64,000 bases of DNA from assembly GCF_003205295.1 (NCBI RefSeq), contig NZ_QJRP01000006.1, positions 186,001-250,000 on the forward strand, read 5' to 3'. The position numbers were made by a program, and so were the translations under genes. Below the pieces are notes generated by a model, which did not search any database, had not been told where the DNA came from, and saw nothing but the letters and a program-made list of their open reading frames with translations. Within the stretch, counting starts at the first letter, position 1. The number at the start of each line of letters is the position of its first letter. This document shows, piece after piece, positions 7,600 through 15,826 of this stretch. Source of the DNA: Pseudomonas mosselii. Its GTDB lineage: Bacteria > Pseudomonadota > Gammaproteobacteria > Pseudomonadales > Pseudomonadaceae.

Positions 7600-8592
7600 T
7601 CACCCGCGGAAATGACTGGGCGCCACGCCGCTCCAGCGCTGGAAGGCATGCCTGAAACTCGCCGTCTCGCTGAACCCCAGCGATTCGGCAATGCGATAGA
7701 TCGGCATCTGGTCTTCGGCCAGCAGTTGCTTGGCCCGTTCGAAGCGCAACTCGTCGAGCAGCTGTTGATAACTGCTGCCCAGCGCCTGTAGGTGCCGGCG
7801 CAAGGTGCGCGACGAGCAGTTCATCTGCCGTGCCAGGCCTTCCAGCCCGGGAGCGGCATCCAGCTGCTGGATCAGCAGCTGGCGAATGCGTCCGAGCCAG
7901 GCCTGGCGTCCGGTGAACTCCAGGTTCAGTCGTCGGCAGCGTTCGCCCATGGCCTTATGAGTGATCGGATCGGCCAGCGGCAGCGGCATGTCCAGCCAGC
8001 GGCGTTCGAAGGCAAAGGCGTTGTCGCTGGCCCCGAAGCCGAGCGGGCACTGGAATGCCCCGTCGTAGAGCGCGTGGTAGCCGGGGCGCGAGTGTTCGAA
8101 GCGCGCTGCCAGCAGCGGCAGATGGCGGCCGAGCAGGTCATCGCAGATCACTTTCAGCGACACCAGGCAGAACTCGGCGTTGAAGGCAGCAAGACCGGGT
8201 GCGTCGTAATGGTCGCTGGCGCAGAGCCAGACCCGCTGGCCATCGTCCACCAGGCGCAGCTGGAAGACTGTTCCCAGCAGTGCCGGATAACTCAGCGCCA
8301 GGCGCAGGGCGTCACCCAAAGTGGCACTGGAGAGCAGGGCGTAACCGAGCATGCCGTAGCACGACACGTGCATGCGCCGGCCCAGTTCCAGGCCGATGTC
8401 CTCGCGTCGGGCCACGGCGTTGGCGCACACCTGCAGCTCCTGCTGGGTGGTGATGCGCGCATCGGCGTGGCCCAGGTCTGCCGGGCCTATGCCGCTGCCG
8501 GCGAGCAGCTGCCGCGAGTCGACGCCGGCCTCCTGGAACACCTGGAGGATAAGCGAAACCGCGTTGAGGGTGGTGAGGTGGCTGTGCAGCAT
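7600..8592 (-). CDS. AraC-family transcriptional regulator (OruR/ArgR-like layout)
   Basis: The 330-residue product has an N-terminal arabinose-binding-like ligand domain (from about residue 20 to 200; AVSLILQVFQEAGVDSRQLLAGSGI, GMLGYALLSSATLGDALRL). A C-terminal double HTH follows (about residues 235-330; LARQMNCSSRTLRRHLQALG and IAESLGFSETASFRHAFQRWSGVAPSHFR). I chose the ATG at 8592 because the longer frame runs into the aspA terminator. Regulators of this type control amino-acid and polyamine catabolic genes; position upstream of the amidohydrolase operon suggests that target, but the ligand is unknown. Confidence 0.88.
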   Translation of the reverse strand: MLHSHLTTLNAVSLILQVFQEAGVDSRQLLAGSGIGPADLGHADARITTQQELQVCANAVARREDIGLELGRRMHVSCYGMLGYALLSSATLGDALRLALSYPALLGTVFQLRLVDDGQRVWLCASDHYDAPGLAAFNAEFCLVSLKVICDDLLGRHLPLLAARFEHSRPGYHALYDGAFQCPLGFGASDNAFAFERRWLDMPLPLADPITHKAMGERCRRLNLEFTGRQAWLGRIRQLLIQQLDAAPGLEGLARQMNCSSRTLRRHLQALGSSYQQLLDELRFERAKQLLAEDQMPIYRIAESLGFSETASFRHAFQRWSGVAPSHFRG

Positions 8593-8667
8593 GCTCGGCG
8601 TCCCATTGGGCTGAGCGGATAATGGAGCAAGTTGTGTGCCGCCCGATGGACATCGAGTCCCAGGCAT

Positions 8668-8702
8668 AAAAAAAGGGCCCGGAGCGTGCGCTCGGGCCCT
8701 TG
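8668..8702 (-). terminator. Rho-independent terminator of aspA
   Basis: On the minus strand a GC-rich hairpin (AAGGGCCCGAGCG...CGGGCCCTT) is followed by seven T. It lies 58 bases beyond the aspA stop and before the AraC gene. Confidence 0.92.
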
Positions 8703-8759
8703 AAAGGTTGAGAGGTGTCTAGTCCCTCGACCTGGTGAGACTGTTTGCAGCGGCCTGGA

Positions 8760-10184
8760 TTACGCCTTCAGCGGAACCAGACGGGGAGCGATCATGTTTT
8801 CCGGACGCAGGATGTCGTTGAGCATCTCTTCGTCCAGCAGCTTCTCTTCGCGCACCAGCTCCAGCACGCCGCGGCCGGTTTCCAGGGCGACGCGGGCGAT
8901 ACGGGTGGCGTTTTCGTAGCCGATGTATGGGTTCAGGGCGGTGACCAGGCCGATCGAGTGCTCGACCAGTTCACGGCAGCGCTGTTCGTTGGCGGTGATG
9001 CCGACGATGCAGTGCTCGCGCAGCATGTCCATGGCGCGTTGCAGCAGGCGGATCGAGTCGAAGATCTTGTAGGCGATCAGCGGTTCCATCACGTTCAGCT
9101 GCAGTTGGCCACCTTCGGCGGCGACGGTCAGGGCCAGGTCGTTGCCCATGATGGCGAAGGCCACCTGGTTGACGGCTTCCGGGATCACCGGGTTGACCTT
9201 GCCTGGCATGATCGAGCTGCCTGGCTGACGCGCTGGCAGGTTGATCTCGTTGATGCCGGTGCGCGGGCCGCTGGACAGCAGGCGCAGGTCGTTGCAGATC
9301 TTCGACAGCTTGACCGCGGTACGCTTGAGCATGCCGGAGAACAGCACGAAGGCGCCCATGTCGGAGGTGGCTTCGATCAGGTCGGCGGCCGGGACCAGCG
9401 GCTGGCCGCTGATGATCGCCAGGCGCTGAACGGCCAGCATCTGGTAGCCCGGGTCGGCGTTGATGCCGGTACCGATGGCGGTGCCGCCCAGGTTGATTTC
9501 GGTCAGCAGTTCCGGAGCCAGCGAGCGCAGGCGCTGCAGGTCTTCGGTCATGGTGGTGGCGAAGGCGCGGAATTCCTGGCCCAAGGTCATCGGCACGGCG
9601 TCCTGCAGCTGGGTACGGCCCATCTTCAGTACGTGATCGAACTCTTTACCCTTGGCGGCGAAGGCCTGGATCAGGCTGTCGAGGCTGGCCAGCAGGGCGT
9701 CGTGGCCCAGCAGCAGACCCAGACGGATCGCGGTCGGGTAGGCGTCGTTGGTCGACTGCGCCATGTTCACGTCGTTGTTCGGGTGCAGGTACTGGTACTC
9801 ACCTTTCTGGTGGCCCATGTGCTCCAGCGCGACGTTGGCGATGACTTCGTTGGCGTTCATGTTGGTGGAGGTGCCGGCACCGCCTTGAATCATGTCCACG
9901 ACGAACTGATCGTGGAAGTCACCCTTGATCAGTCGGGCGCAGGCTGCAGTGATGGCAGCGTGCTTGGCATCGCTCAGGTGCCCCAGCTCACGGTTGGCGT
10001 CAGCAGCAGCCTGCTTGACCATCGCCAGGCCGACTACCAGTTTCGGGTAGTGCGACAGCGGAACGCCGGAGAGGTGGAAGTTGTTGGCAGCGCGCAGAGT
10101 CTGGATGCCGTAGTAGGCATCGGCAGGGACTTCAAGGGTACCAAGCAGATCTTTTTCGACGCGGAACGATGCAGCGGAGGACAT
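8760..10184 (-). CDS. aspA: Aspartate ammonia-lyase (aspartase)
   Basis: The 474-residue enzyme converts L-aspartate to fumarate and ammonia in the cytoplasm. The fumarase/aspartase superfamily signature GSSIMPGKVNP is present near residue 318. Other conserved blocks are GGAGTSTNMNANEV, NPNNDVNMAQSTND (variant HPNNDVNMAQSTND) and GRTQLQDAVPMTLGQEF. The length and the N-terminus MSSAASFR agree with Pseudomonas AspA, so I start at 10184 rather than at the ATG 12 bases upstream. The gene is divergent from a LysR-type regulator with a 181-base shared promoter region. A strong terminator follows it, so it appears monocistronic. Confidence 0.97.
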   Translation of the reverse strand: MSSAASFRVEKDLLGTLEVPADAYYGIQTLRAANNFHLSGVPLSHYPKLVVGLAMVKQAAADANRELGHLSDAKHAAITAACARLIKGDFHDQFVVDMIQGGAGTSTNMNANEVIANVALEHMGHQKGEYQYLHPNNDVNMAQSTNDAYPTAIRLGLLLGHDALLASLDSLIQAFAAKGKEFDHVLKMGRTQLQDAVPMTLGQEFRAFATTMTEDLQRLRSLAPELLTEINLGGTAIGTGINADPGYQMLAVQRLAIISGQPLVPAADLIEATSDMGAFVLFSGMLKRTAVKLSKICNDLRLLSSGPRTGINEINLPARQPGSSIMPGKVNPVIPEAVNQVAFAIMGNDLALTVAAEGGQLQLNVMEPLIAYKIFDSIRLLQRAMDMLREHCIVGITANEQRCRELVEHSIGLVTALNPYIGYENATRIARVALETGRGVLELVREEKLLDEEMLNDILRPENMIAPRLVPLKA

Positions 10185-10365
10185 GATGGATATCATCTCG
10201 ATTTTGACCCGGCACCTGCCGGAATGGCGCCAATGCTAGGGCTGCCCGGATTTTGCGGCCAATGCTGTTGCACGCTAACCTATGCACAAACGGCATACGG
10301 TTTGATGTGACGCCGATTGACAATCGAGCGTGTTCCATTTTGGTGCACGCGTTGCGGAGTAGTCG

Positions 10366-11295
10366 ATGAACCTCGAAAGCAAATGGCTGGAAGACTTCAG
10401 TGCCTTGGCCTCCACCCGCAGTTTTTCCCAGGCGGCCGAGCGCCGTTTCGTCACCCAGCCGGCCTTCAGCCGACGCATACGCAGCTTGGAGGCGGCGCTG
10501 GGGCTGACCTTGGTGAATCGTTCCCGCACGCCCATCGAACTGACCGAGGCAGGGCAGCTGTTTCTCGTCACTGCGCGTACCGTTGTCGACCAGTTGAGCG
10601 AAGTTCTGCGCCATTTGCATCACCTCGAAGGCGGGCAGGGCGAGGTGATCCAGGTGTCGGCGGCGCACTCCCTGGCGTCGGGCTTTTTCCCGCGCTGGGT
10701 GGCGCAGTTGCGCAACGATGGCCTGAACATCGCCACGCGCCTGGTAGCCACCAACGTCGGTGATGCCGTTCATGCATTGCGCGAGGGCGGCTGCGACCTG
10801 ATGCTGGCCTTCTATGACCCGGACGCTGCCCTGCAGATGGACGCCGAGATCTTCCCCTCATTGCACATGGGCACCACCGAAATGCTTCCGGTGTGTGCCG
10901 TGGGCCCGGACGGCAAGCCGCTGTTCGACCTGGAGGGCGAGGGTAGCGTGCCGCTGCTGGCCTACAGCGCCGGCGCCTTCCTCGGCCGTTCGGTCAACCT
11001 GCTGCTGCGTCAGCGCAACCTGCGCTATACCACTGTCTATGAAACCGCGATGGCCGACAGCCTCAAGAGCATGGCCCTCGAAGGCATGGGTATCGCCTGG
11101 GTACCGAGGCTGTCGATGCGTGGCGAGCTGGAGCGCGGCGAACTGGTGATCTGTGGCGGCAGCCAGTGGCATGTGCCGCTGGAAATCCGCCTGTACCGCT
11201 GCGCGCTGGTGCGCAAGGCCAACGTGCGGTTGCTGTGGCGCAAGCTGGAGGGCGGCTCAGTTGACCCGAAAGTCAGCCAAACCCCCGAAAAATAA
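10366..11295 (+). CDS. LysR-type transcriptional regulator divergent from aspA
   Basis: The 309-residue protein has an N-terminal winged helix-turn-helix (residues about 5-65; WLEDFSALASTRSFSQAAERRFVTQPAFSRRIRSLE) followed by a periplasmic-binding-like effector domain. The HTH variant with FVTQPAFSRR and the overall length resemble the HypT/YjiE branch, but I cannot assign its effector. LysR regulators usually control the divergent gene, so aspA is the likely target. No operator can be defined with confidence in the 181-base gap. Confidence 0.88.
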   Translation: MNLESKWLEDFSALASTRSFSQAAERRFVTQPAFSRRIRSLEAALGLTLVNRSRTPIELTEAGQLFLVTARTVVDQLSEVLRHLHHLEGGQGEVIQVSAAHSLASGFFPRWVAQLRNDGLNIATRLVATNVGDAVHALREGGCDLMLAFYDPDAALQMDAEIFPSLHMGTTEMLPVCAVGPDGKPLFDLEGEGSVPLLAYSAGAFLGRSVNLLLRQRNLRYTTVYETAMADSLKSMALEGMGIAWVPRLSMRGELERGELVICGGSQWHVPLEIRLYRCALVRKANVRLLWRKLEGGSVDPKVSQTPEK

Positions 11296-11342
11296 GGGCG
11301 ACAGTTGGTCGCCGGGGGTGCCGTGATCGCCCCGCGTTACGC

Positions 11343-11466
11343 TATACTGCGCGGCCCCTCGACCGGATAGATCCGGTCATGATCAGCAAACAAGCCACGC
11401 CGGTCGTCCCGCGTGGCTTGTTGTTTTTTGACGCGCCTGCGGGCGCACAAGCGAAGAGGCTCGACG
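11343..11466 (+). promoter_or_regulatory. Candidate promoter and structured leader of purEK
   Basis: A good -10 hexamer TATACT (11343-11348) lies 119 bases before the purE start; the -35 is weak. The leader then contains a perfect 8-bp hairpin GACCGGAT/ATCCGGTC (11361-11368 with 11371-11378). A second strong hairpin follows (11388-11422), trailed by a T-rich run before purE. The 5' strand GACCGG of the first hairpin could pair instead with CCGGTC at 11400-11405 in the second. This is the layout of an attenuator, but no regulator or ligand is known to me. Confidence 0.45.
11388..11430 (+). terminator. Intrinsic terminator-like hairpin between the LysR gene and purE
   Basis: AAACAAGCCACGC (11388-11400) pairs with GCGTGGCTTGTTG (11411-11422 region), and TTTTTT follows. 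It could terminate the LysR transcript or attenuate purE. Confidence 0.75.
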
Positions 11467-11958
11467 ATGAGTGCACTGGTTGGCGTGATCATGGGCTCCA
11501 AGTCCGATTGGTCCACCCTTAGCCACACCGCCGATATGCTGGAAAAACTCGGCATTCCCTACGAGGTGAAGGTGGTTTCCGCCCACCGTACCCCGGACCT
11601 GCTGTTCCAGTACGCCGAGGAGGCCGAAGGCCGCGGCATCGAGGTGATCATCGCCGGTGCCGGTGGCGCGGCCCACCTGCCAGGCATGTGCGCTGCCAAG
11701 ACCCACCTGCCGGTGCTGGGCGTGCCGGTGCAGTCGTCGATGCTGTCGGGCGTTGATTCGCTGCTGTCGATCGTGCAGATGCCGGCTGGTGTTCCTGTGG
11801 CCACCCTGGCCATCGGCAAGGCCGGCGCGATCAACGCCGCACTGCTGTCGGCGAGCATACTGGGCGCCAAGTACCCGCAGTTCCACGCGGCGCTCAAACA
11901 GTTCCGCACCGAGCAGACCGACACCGTGCTGGACAATCCAGACCCGCGCCAGGCTTGA
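11467..11958 (+). CDS. purE: N5-carboxyaminoimidazole ribonucleotide mutase
   Basis: The 163-residue protein is a class I PurE. The visible motifs are VIMGSKSDW (phosphate-binding loop), VVSAHRTPD (with the conserved histidine), [14 protein letters not shown], and [33 protein letters not shown]. It converts N5-CAIR to CAIR in de novo purine synthesis. The start at 11467 follows a GAGG-type ribosome site; upstream frame extensions lie in the terminator-like leader. purK begins 10 bases after the stop, and the two form an operon. Confidence 0.97.
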   Translation: MSALVGVIMGSKSDWSTLSHTADMLEKLGIPYEVKVVSAHRTPDLLFQYAEEAEGRGIEVIIAGAGGAAHLPGMCAAKTHLPVLGVPVQSSMLSGVDSLLSIVQMPAGVPVATLAIGKAGAINAALLSASILGAKYPQFHAALKQFRTEQTDTVLDNPDPRQA

Positions 11959-11968
11959 GGTTGACGCT

Positions 11969-13051
11969 ATGAAGATCGGTGTAATCGGTGGCGGCCAACT
12001 GGGCCGCATGCTGGCCCTGGCGGGCACCCCGCTGGGCATGAACTTCGCCTTCCTCGACCCGGCCCCGGACGCCTGCGCTGCCCCGCTGGGCGAGCACCTG
12101 CGCGCCGACTACGGCGACCAGGACCACCTGCGCCAGCTGGCCGACGAAGTCGACCTGGTGACCTTCGAGTTCGAGAGCGTGCCGGCGGAAACCGTCGCCT
12201 TCCTTTCGCAGTTCGTGCCGGTCTACCCGAGCGCCGAGGCCCTGCGCATTGCCCGCGACCGCCTGTTCGAGAAGAGCATGTTCCGCGACCTGGGGATTCC
12301 GACCCCGGCTTTCGCCGACATCCTCTCGCAAGCGGACCTGGATGCCGCCGTCGCCAGCATCGGCCTGCCGGCCGTGCTCAAGACCCGCACCCTTGGCTAT
12401 GACGGCAAGGGCCAGAAGGTCCTGCGCAAGCCTGAGGACGTGGTCGGCACCTTCGCCGAACTGGGCAGCGTGCCGTGCCTGCTGGAAGGCTTCGTGCCGT
12501 TCACCGGCGAAGTGTCGCTGGTGGCCGTGCGCGCCCGTGATGGCGAAACCCGCTTCTACCCGCTGGTGCACAACACCCACGACAGCGGCATCCTGAAACT
12601 GTCGGTGGCCAGCGACGCGCACCCGCTGCAGGCCCTGGCCGAAGACTACGTCGGTCGCGTGCTGCAGAAGCTGGACTATGTCGGCGTCATGGCCTTCGAG
12701 TTCTTCGAAGTCGACGGTGGCCTGAAGGCCAACGAGATCGCCCCGCGCGTGCACAACTCCGGGCACTGGACCATCGAAGGCAGCGAGTGCAGCCAGTTCG
12801 AGAACCACCTGCGCGCCGTCGCCGGCCTGCCGCTGGGTTCGACCGCCAAGGTGGGTGAGAGCGCCATGCTCAACTTCATCGGCGAAGTACCGCCGGTGGA
12901 CAAGGTCGTGGCCATCGACGATTGCCACCTGCACCACTACGGCAAGGCGTTCAAGGTCGGACGCAAGGTCGGCCATGCCACCCTGCGCTGCGCCGACATG
13001 GCCACCCTGAAGGCCAAGATTGCCGAAGTAGAGGCGTTGATCGCCGGCTGA
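11969..13051 (+). CDS. purK: N5-carboxyaminoimidazole ribonucleotide synthase
   Basis: The 360-residue ATP-grasp enzyme makes N5-CAIR from AIR, bicarbonate and ATP. It opens with the Rossmann-like IGVIGGGQLGRMLALAG. The ATP-grasp core contains KTRTLGYDGKGQ, LLEGFVPFTGEVSLV and the metal-site segment ANEIAPRVHNSGHWTIEG. Start at 11969 gives the normal family length. It is translated right after purE, whose product uses its unstable product. Confidence 0.97.
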   Translation: MKIGVIGGGQLGRMLALAGTPLGMNFAFLDPAPDACAAPLGEHLRADYGDQDHLRQLADEVDLVTFEFESVPAETVAFLSQFVPVYPSAEALRIARDRLFEKSMFRDLGIPTPAFADILSQADLDAAVASIGLPAVLKTRTLGYDGKGQKVLRKPEDVVGTFAELGSVPCLLEGFVPFTGEVSLVAVRARDGETRFYPLVHNTHDSGILKLSVASDAHPLQALAEDYVGRVLQKLDYVGVMAFEFFEVDGGLKANEIAPRVHNSGHWTIEGSECSQFENHLRAVAGLPLGSTAKVGESAMLNFIGEVPPVDKVVAIDDCHLHHYGKAFKVGRKVGHATLRCADMATLKAKIAEVEALIAG

Positions 13052-13089
13052 TCGAACTTCTGCCGGGCAATGCCGCTCTGAGATGGCAA

Positions 13090-13122
13090 CATGCCAAAGC
13101 GCTGACTAGGCTTTGGCATGTT
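13090..13122 (+). terminator. Weak rho-independent terminator after purK
   Basis: CATGCCAAAGC (13090-13100) pairs with GCTTTGGCATG (13110-13120), followed by only three T. The stem is strong but the T tract is short. Confidence 0.6.
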
Positions 13123-13147
13123 TCATGTTCACCACAGAGGGATTGCC

Positions 13148-13393
13148 ATGGGCATCATTGGAACCATCTTCATCGGCCTGATCGTCGGCCTGCTGGCGCG
13201 TTTCCTGAAACCAGGTGACGACAGCATGGGCTGGATCATGACCATCCTCCTCGGCATCGCCGGCTCCCTGGCCGCCACCTATGGCGGGCAAGCCCTGGGC
13301 ATCTACCAGGCCGGGCAGGCCGCAGGCTTCTTCGGGGCCCTGGTCGGCGCGATCATCCTTCTGGTGATCTACGGCTTCATCAAGAAGAACTGA
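13148..13393 (+). CDS. Small GlsB/YeaQ/YmgE-family membrane protein
   Basis: The 81-residue protein consists of three hydrophobic segments (GIIGTIFIGLIVGLLARFL, WIMTILLGIAGSLAATYGG, AGFFGALVGAIILLVIYGFI). The GxxVGxLAR motif after the first segment and the glycine-rich helices are typical of the transglycosylase-associated / GlsB stress-protein family. Its biochemical role is not established; homologues are general stress inner-membrane proteins. The ATG at 13148 follows an AGAGGG ribosome site. It is likely a separate transcription unit, since it follows the purK terminator. Confidence 0.85.
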   Translation: MGIIGTIFIGLIVGLLARFLKPGDDSMGWIMTILLGIAGSLAATYGGQALGIYQAGQAAGFFGALVGAIILLVIYGFIKKN

Positions 13394-13443
13394 ACACAGG
13401 CTAGAATGCCCGGCAATTCAATCCTGAGTTGCCGAGCATTCCC

Positions 13444-13977
13444 ATGCGTGCGTTTTTTCTCATTCCCCTGTTGCTGGCCAGCGCCCTGGCCCATGCCGAA
13501 CTGCCCGAGACCGACTGGCTGGAGCTGATGCCCAAGTCGGACCAGAAAGCCCTCGAGCAGATGCCCGAGATCGACCACGACTCCCCGGAAGCTCAAGGGA
13601 CCTTCACCGCCAAGGGTGGCCTGAAGCAGAGCAAGGGCTTGCCTGCGGTGATGTACTCGACCAAGACCGTGGCAGCAATGAACGGCAAGCAGATCCGCCT
13701 GGGCGGGTATCCGGTGCCGCTGGAGAGCGATGCCAAGGGCAACAGCACGCTGTTCTTCCTGGTGCCGTATCCGGGCGCCTGCATCCACGTACCGCCGCCG
13801 CCGCCGAACCAGCTGGTGCTGGTGCGTTATCCCAAGGGGTTGAAGATCGATGACATCTACACGCCGTTGTGGGTGACCGGCGTGCTGAAGGTGGAGACGG
13901 TCAGCAATGACCTGGCGGATGCGGCGTATGCGCTGGAGGCGGGGCAGGTGAGGGTGGTGGAAGACGCCGACCTGTAA
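13444..13977 (+). CDS. DUF3299-type secreted protein
   Basis: The 177-residue product has a clear signal peptide (MRAFFLIPLLLASALAHA, cleaved before ELPETDW). The mature part contains WLELMP, the GKQIRLGGYPVPLE segment, and FFLVPYPGACIHVPPPPPNQLV with a single cysteine followed by an HVPPPPPNQ stretch. These are features of the DUF3299 family. The function is unknown; predicted location is the periplasm. It begins 50 bases after the GlsB-like gene and may share its transcript. Confidence 0.8.
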   Translation: MRAFFLIPLLLASALAHAELPETDWLELMPKSDQKALEQMPEIDHDSPEAQGTFTAKGGLKQSKGLPAVMYSTKTVAAMNGKQIRLGGYPVPLESDAKGNSTLFFLVPYPGACIHVPPPPPNQLVLVRYPKGLKIDDIYTPLWVTGVLKVETVSNDLADAAYALEAGQVRVVEDADL

Positions 13978-14002
13978 CGCATTCTGGGGCTGCTTTGCAG
14001 CC

Positions 14003-14069
14003 CATCGCGACACAAGGCCGCTCCCACAGGGATCACGCGAGTCTTGTGGGAGCGGCCTTGTGTCGCGAA
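14003..14069. repeat. REP pair, family B (inverted)
   Basis: Two inverted copies of the 'tgggagcggccttgtgtcgcg' type repeat, between convergent genes (DUF3299 protein and mutarotase). Confidence 0.9.
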
Positions 14070-14095
14070 AGGACCGCGTAGCGGTCCCGGAAACC

Positions 14096-14992
14096 TCAGA
14101 GCACTTCGCTACCGATCGCCACGCTCATCGCATGACTCGCCCCCGGCTTGAGCATCACCACGTCATCCATCACATTCGCCGTCTCGATGCACAGCATGCG
14201 CTGCCAGCCATCGTCGGCCATGTCCGGCAGGTCGCGGGCGCGCTCGGTCCAGGGGTTCCAGATCACCGCAGTGCGTGAGCCGCCGGCCTGCAAGGTGATG
14301 CGTCGGTTCCAGTGCGGGTCTATGATGGCCAGGCGCTCGGGGGCGTCAAGGTAGATGCGGTCGGTCTCGCCCGCGAAGCCCAGGTTGCCCTGCTGCTGGC
14401 GCTGTTCCCAGTTGGCCAGGGTTTCGATATAGGCCAACCCGTCCACGCCTTGCACCTGCACCTGACGCACATCGCTCACGGCGAAATAGCTGTGTAGGGC
14501 CTGGCTCAGGGTGACGTCGGTATTGCCGAGGTTGTAGCTGGTCAGGGTCAGCTTCAGCTGGTCGCCCAGTTCCACCAGCAGCTTGAGCTGGACCTCATGG
14601 GCCCAGCCCGGCAGGTCGCCCTGGGCTTCAGGTAGTTCGAATTCGATGTGCAGGCTTTCGCCGTGCTCCTCGGCCCCCAGCAACTGCCAGTCGCGCCCGC
14701 GCACCAGGCCGTGGGCCGGTGGCTGCTCGCCCTTGAACATGGCTTTGACCGAGTCCGGGTTGCGTTCGAAGATGCCGAACCATGGCCAGCACACCGGCGC
14801 GCCGGCGCGCACCGACTTGCCCCTGCGGAAAATGGCCTGGTCGCTCAGCCACAGCAGCGGCGGTTCGCCGATTAGCTGATAGCTGAGGACCTGCGCGCCC
14901 TGCTGGGCGATCAATAGTTCGGCGTGGTCGCTGGTGATGCGCCAGCAATTGAGTTCGCCGTGAAGCTCAGTCTCGACCGTGAAGTTAGCCAT
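14096..14992 (-). CDS. D-hexose-6-phosphate mutarotase (YeaD-like aldose 1-epimerase family)
   Basis: The 298-residue protein shows the galactose-mutarotase-like beta sandwich of the YeaD group. Visible elements are GAQVLSYQ, GKSVRAGAPVCWPWFGIF, HGLVRGRDW with the conserved histidine, LHSYFAVSDV with the second catalytic histidine, TDRIY, and the terminal VWNPW and CIETAN motifs. It is expected to interconvert anomers of glucose-6-phosphate in the cytoplasm. The gene is monocistronic as far as can be seen, 73 bases upstream of the convergent side of the thioesterase gene on the same strand. Confidence 0.9.
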   Translation of the reverse strand: MANFTVETELHGELNCWRITSDHAELLIAQQGAQVLSYQLIGEPPLLWLSDQAIFRRGKSVRAGAPVCWPWFGIFERNPDSVKAMFKGEQPPAHGLVRGRDWQLLGAEEHGESLHIEFELPEAQGDLPGWAHEVQLKLLVELGDQLKLTLTSYNLGNTDVTLSQALHSYFAVSDVRQVQVQGVDGLAYIETLANWEQRQQQGNLGFAGETDRIYLDAPERLAIIDPHWNRRITLQAGGSRTAVIWNPWTERARDLPDMADDGWQRMLCIETANVMDDVVMLKPGASHAMSVAIGSEVL

Positions 14993-15065
14993 TGCGCTCG
15001 TCTCATTGATTGTCTGTCAGGCCGTTGGACCCGGTGACGTGCAATGAGTTTACCGCTCGCTCGGC

Positions 15066-15464
15066 TCAGCGACGAGGCACCGAGCGGGTGCGACCGCTGC
15101 CGTCGATGGCGACGAACACGAACACGGCTTCGGTGACCTTGCGCCATTCGCTGGACAGCGGGTCGTCGCTCCACACTTCGACCATCATCTGGATCGAGCT
15201 GCGACCGATCTCCAGGGTCTGGGTATAGAAGGACAGCTGCGCGCCCACCGCCACCGGCACCAGGAAGGCCATGCGGTCGATGGCCACCGTGGCCACCCTG
15301 CCACCGGCGACGCGGCTGGCCATGGCGGTGCCGGCCAGGTCCATCTGGGCGACCAGCCAGCCGCCGAAGATATCGCCGAAACCATTGGTCTCGCGTGGCA
15401 GCGCGGTGATCTGCAAGGCCAGGTCGCCCTGCGGGATAGGATCTTCTTGTTCGAGCTCAATCAT
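15066..15464 (-). CDS. Acyl-CoA thioesterase, YciA-like hotdog fold
   Basis: The 132-residue product is a single hotdog domain. The helix DIFGGWLVAQMDLAGTAMASR carries the conserved catalytic aspartate, and VATVAIDRMAFLVPVAVGAQLSFYTQTLEIGRSSIQMMVEVW follows as in YciA. These enzymes hydrolyse acyl-CoA esters. The start is the ATG at 15464. The far longer frame upstream runs through the intergenic region and lacks family similarity. The gene lies divergent to an MHS transporter. Confidence 0.9.
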   Translation of the reverse strand: MIELEQEDPIPQGDLALQITALPRETNGFGDIFGGWLVAQMDLAGTAMASRVAGGRVATVAIDRMAFLVPVAVGAQLSFYTQTLEIGRSSIQMMVEVWSDDPLSSEWRKVTEAVFVFVAIDGSGRTRSVPRR

Positions 15465-15826
15465 GCCGTGGGGCCTCTGACCCGTGAAGCTTCGTTGGTG
15501 GCGCAATGAAGGACGCCGTAAAAACGATTCAGCAACACGCATACTACGCTGATTTCGCTTCGCGAGGCGGCCAAAGGGAAACTCTGCGAAACAGTCTGAC
15601 AACAATGACCGACGTTTTCGCACAACTTCCCACAATGGAAGCAACCTTTTCCTACGAGCGGGCAGTATATATACCTGCACAGCCAGCGACGACCGCACAT
15701 TCATGAATATCTGTATGGATTTTGTACCGCTATGAGCGCGGCTCGGCAATTTGCTATCTTCGCTGCCTATCCAATCCAGAAGCCGCATGCCAAGCGGTCC
15801 GCAGACCTACAAGAGAAAGAACAGCG
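15465..15826. other. 362-base intergenic region between thioesterase and MHS transporter genes
   Basis: This is the only gene-free stretch above 300 bases. It is visibly more AT-rich than its surroundings. It must hold the divergent promoters. A 66-codon open frame (ATG at about 15507) lies in it on the plus strand without a good ribosome site or recognisable similarity, so I do not call it a gene. I see no terminator, REP or convincing operator. Confidence 0.6.

Noticed and set aside
7584..7608. REP-like fragment overlapping the end of the AraC gene
   Set aside because: It shares only 'tcgcggggc' with the family A variant and lacks the rest of the unit, so it was not counted.
15507..15706. 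66-codon open frame in the thioesterase/transporter intergenic region
   Set aside because: There is no good ribosome site, no similarity that I recognise, and short frames of this size occur by chance. Its position alone does not support a gene.
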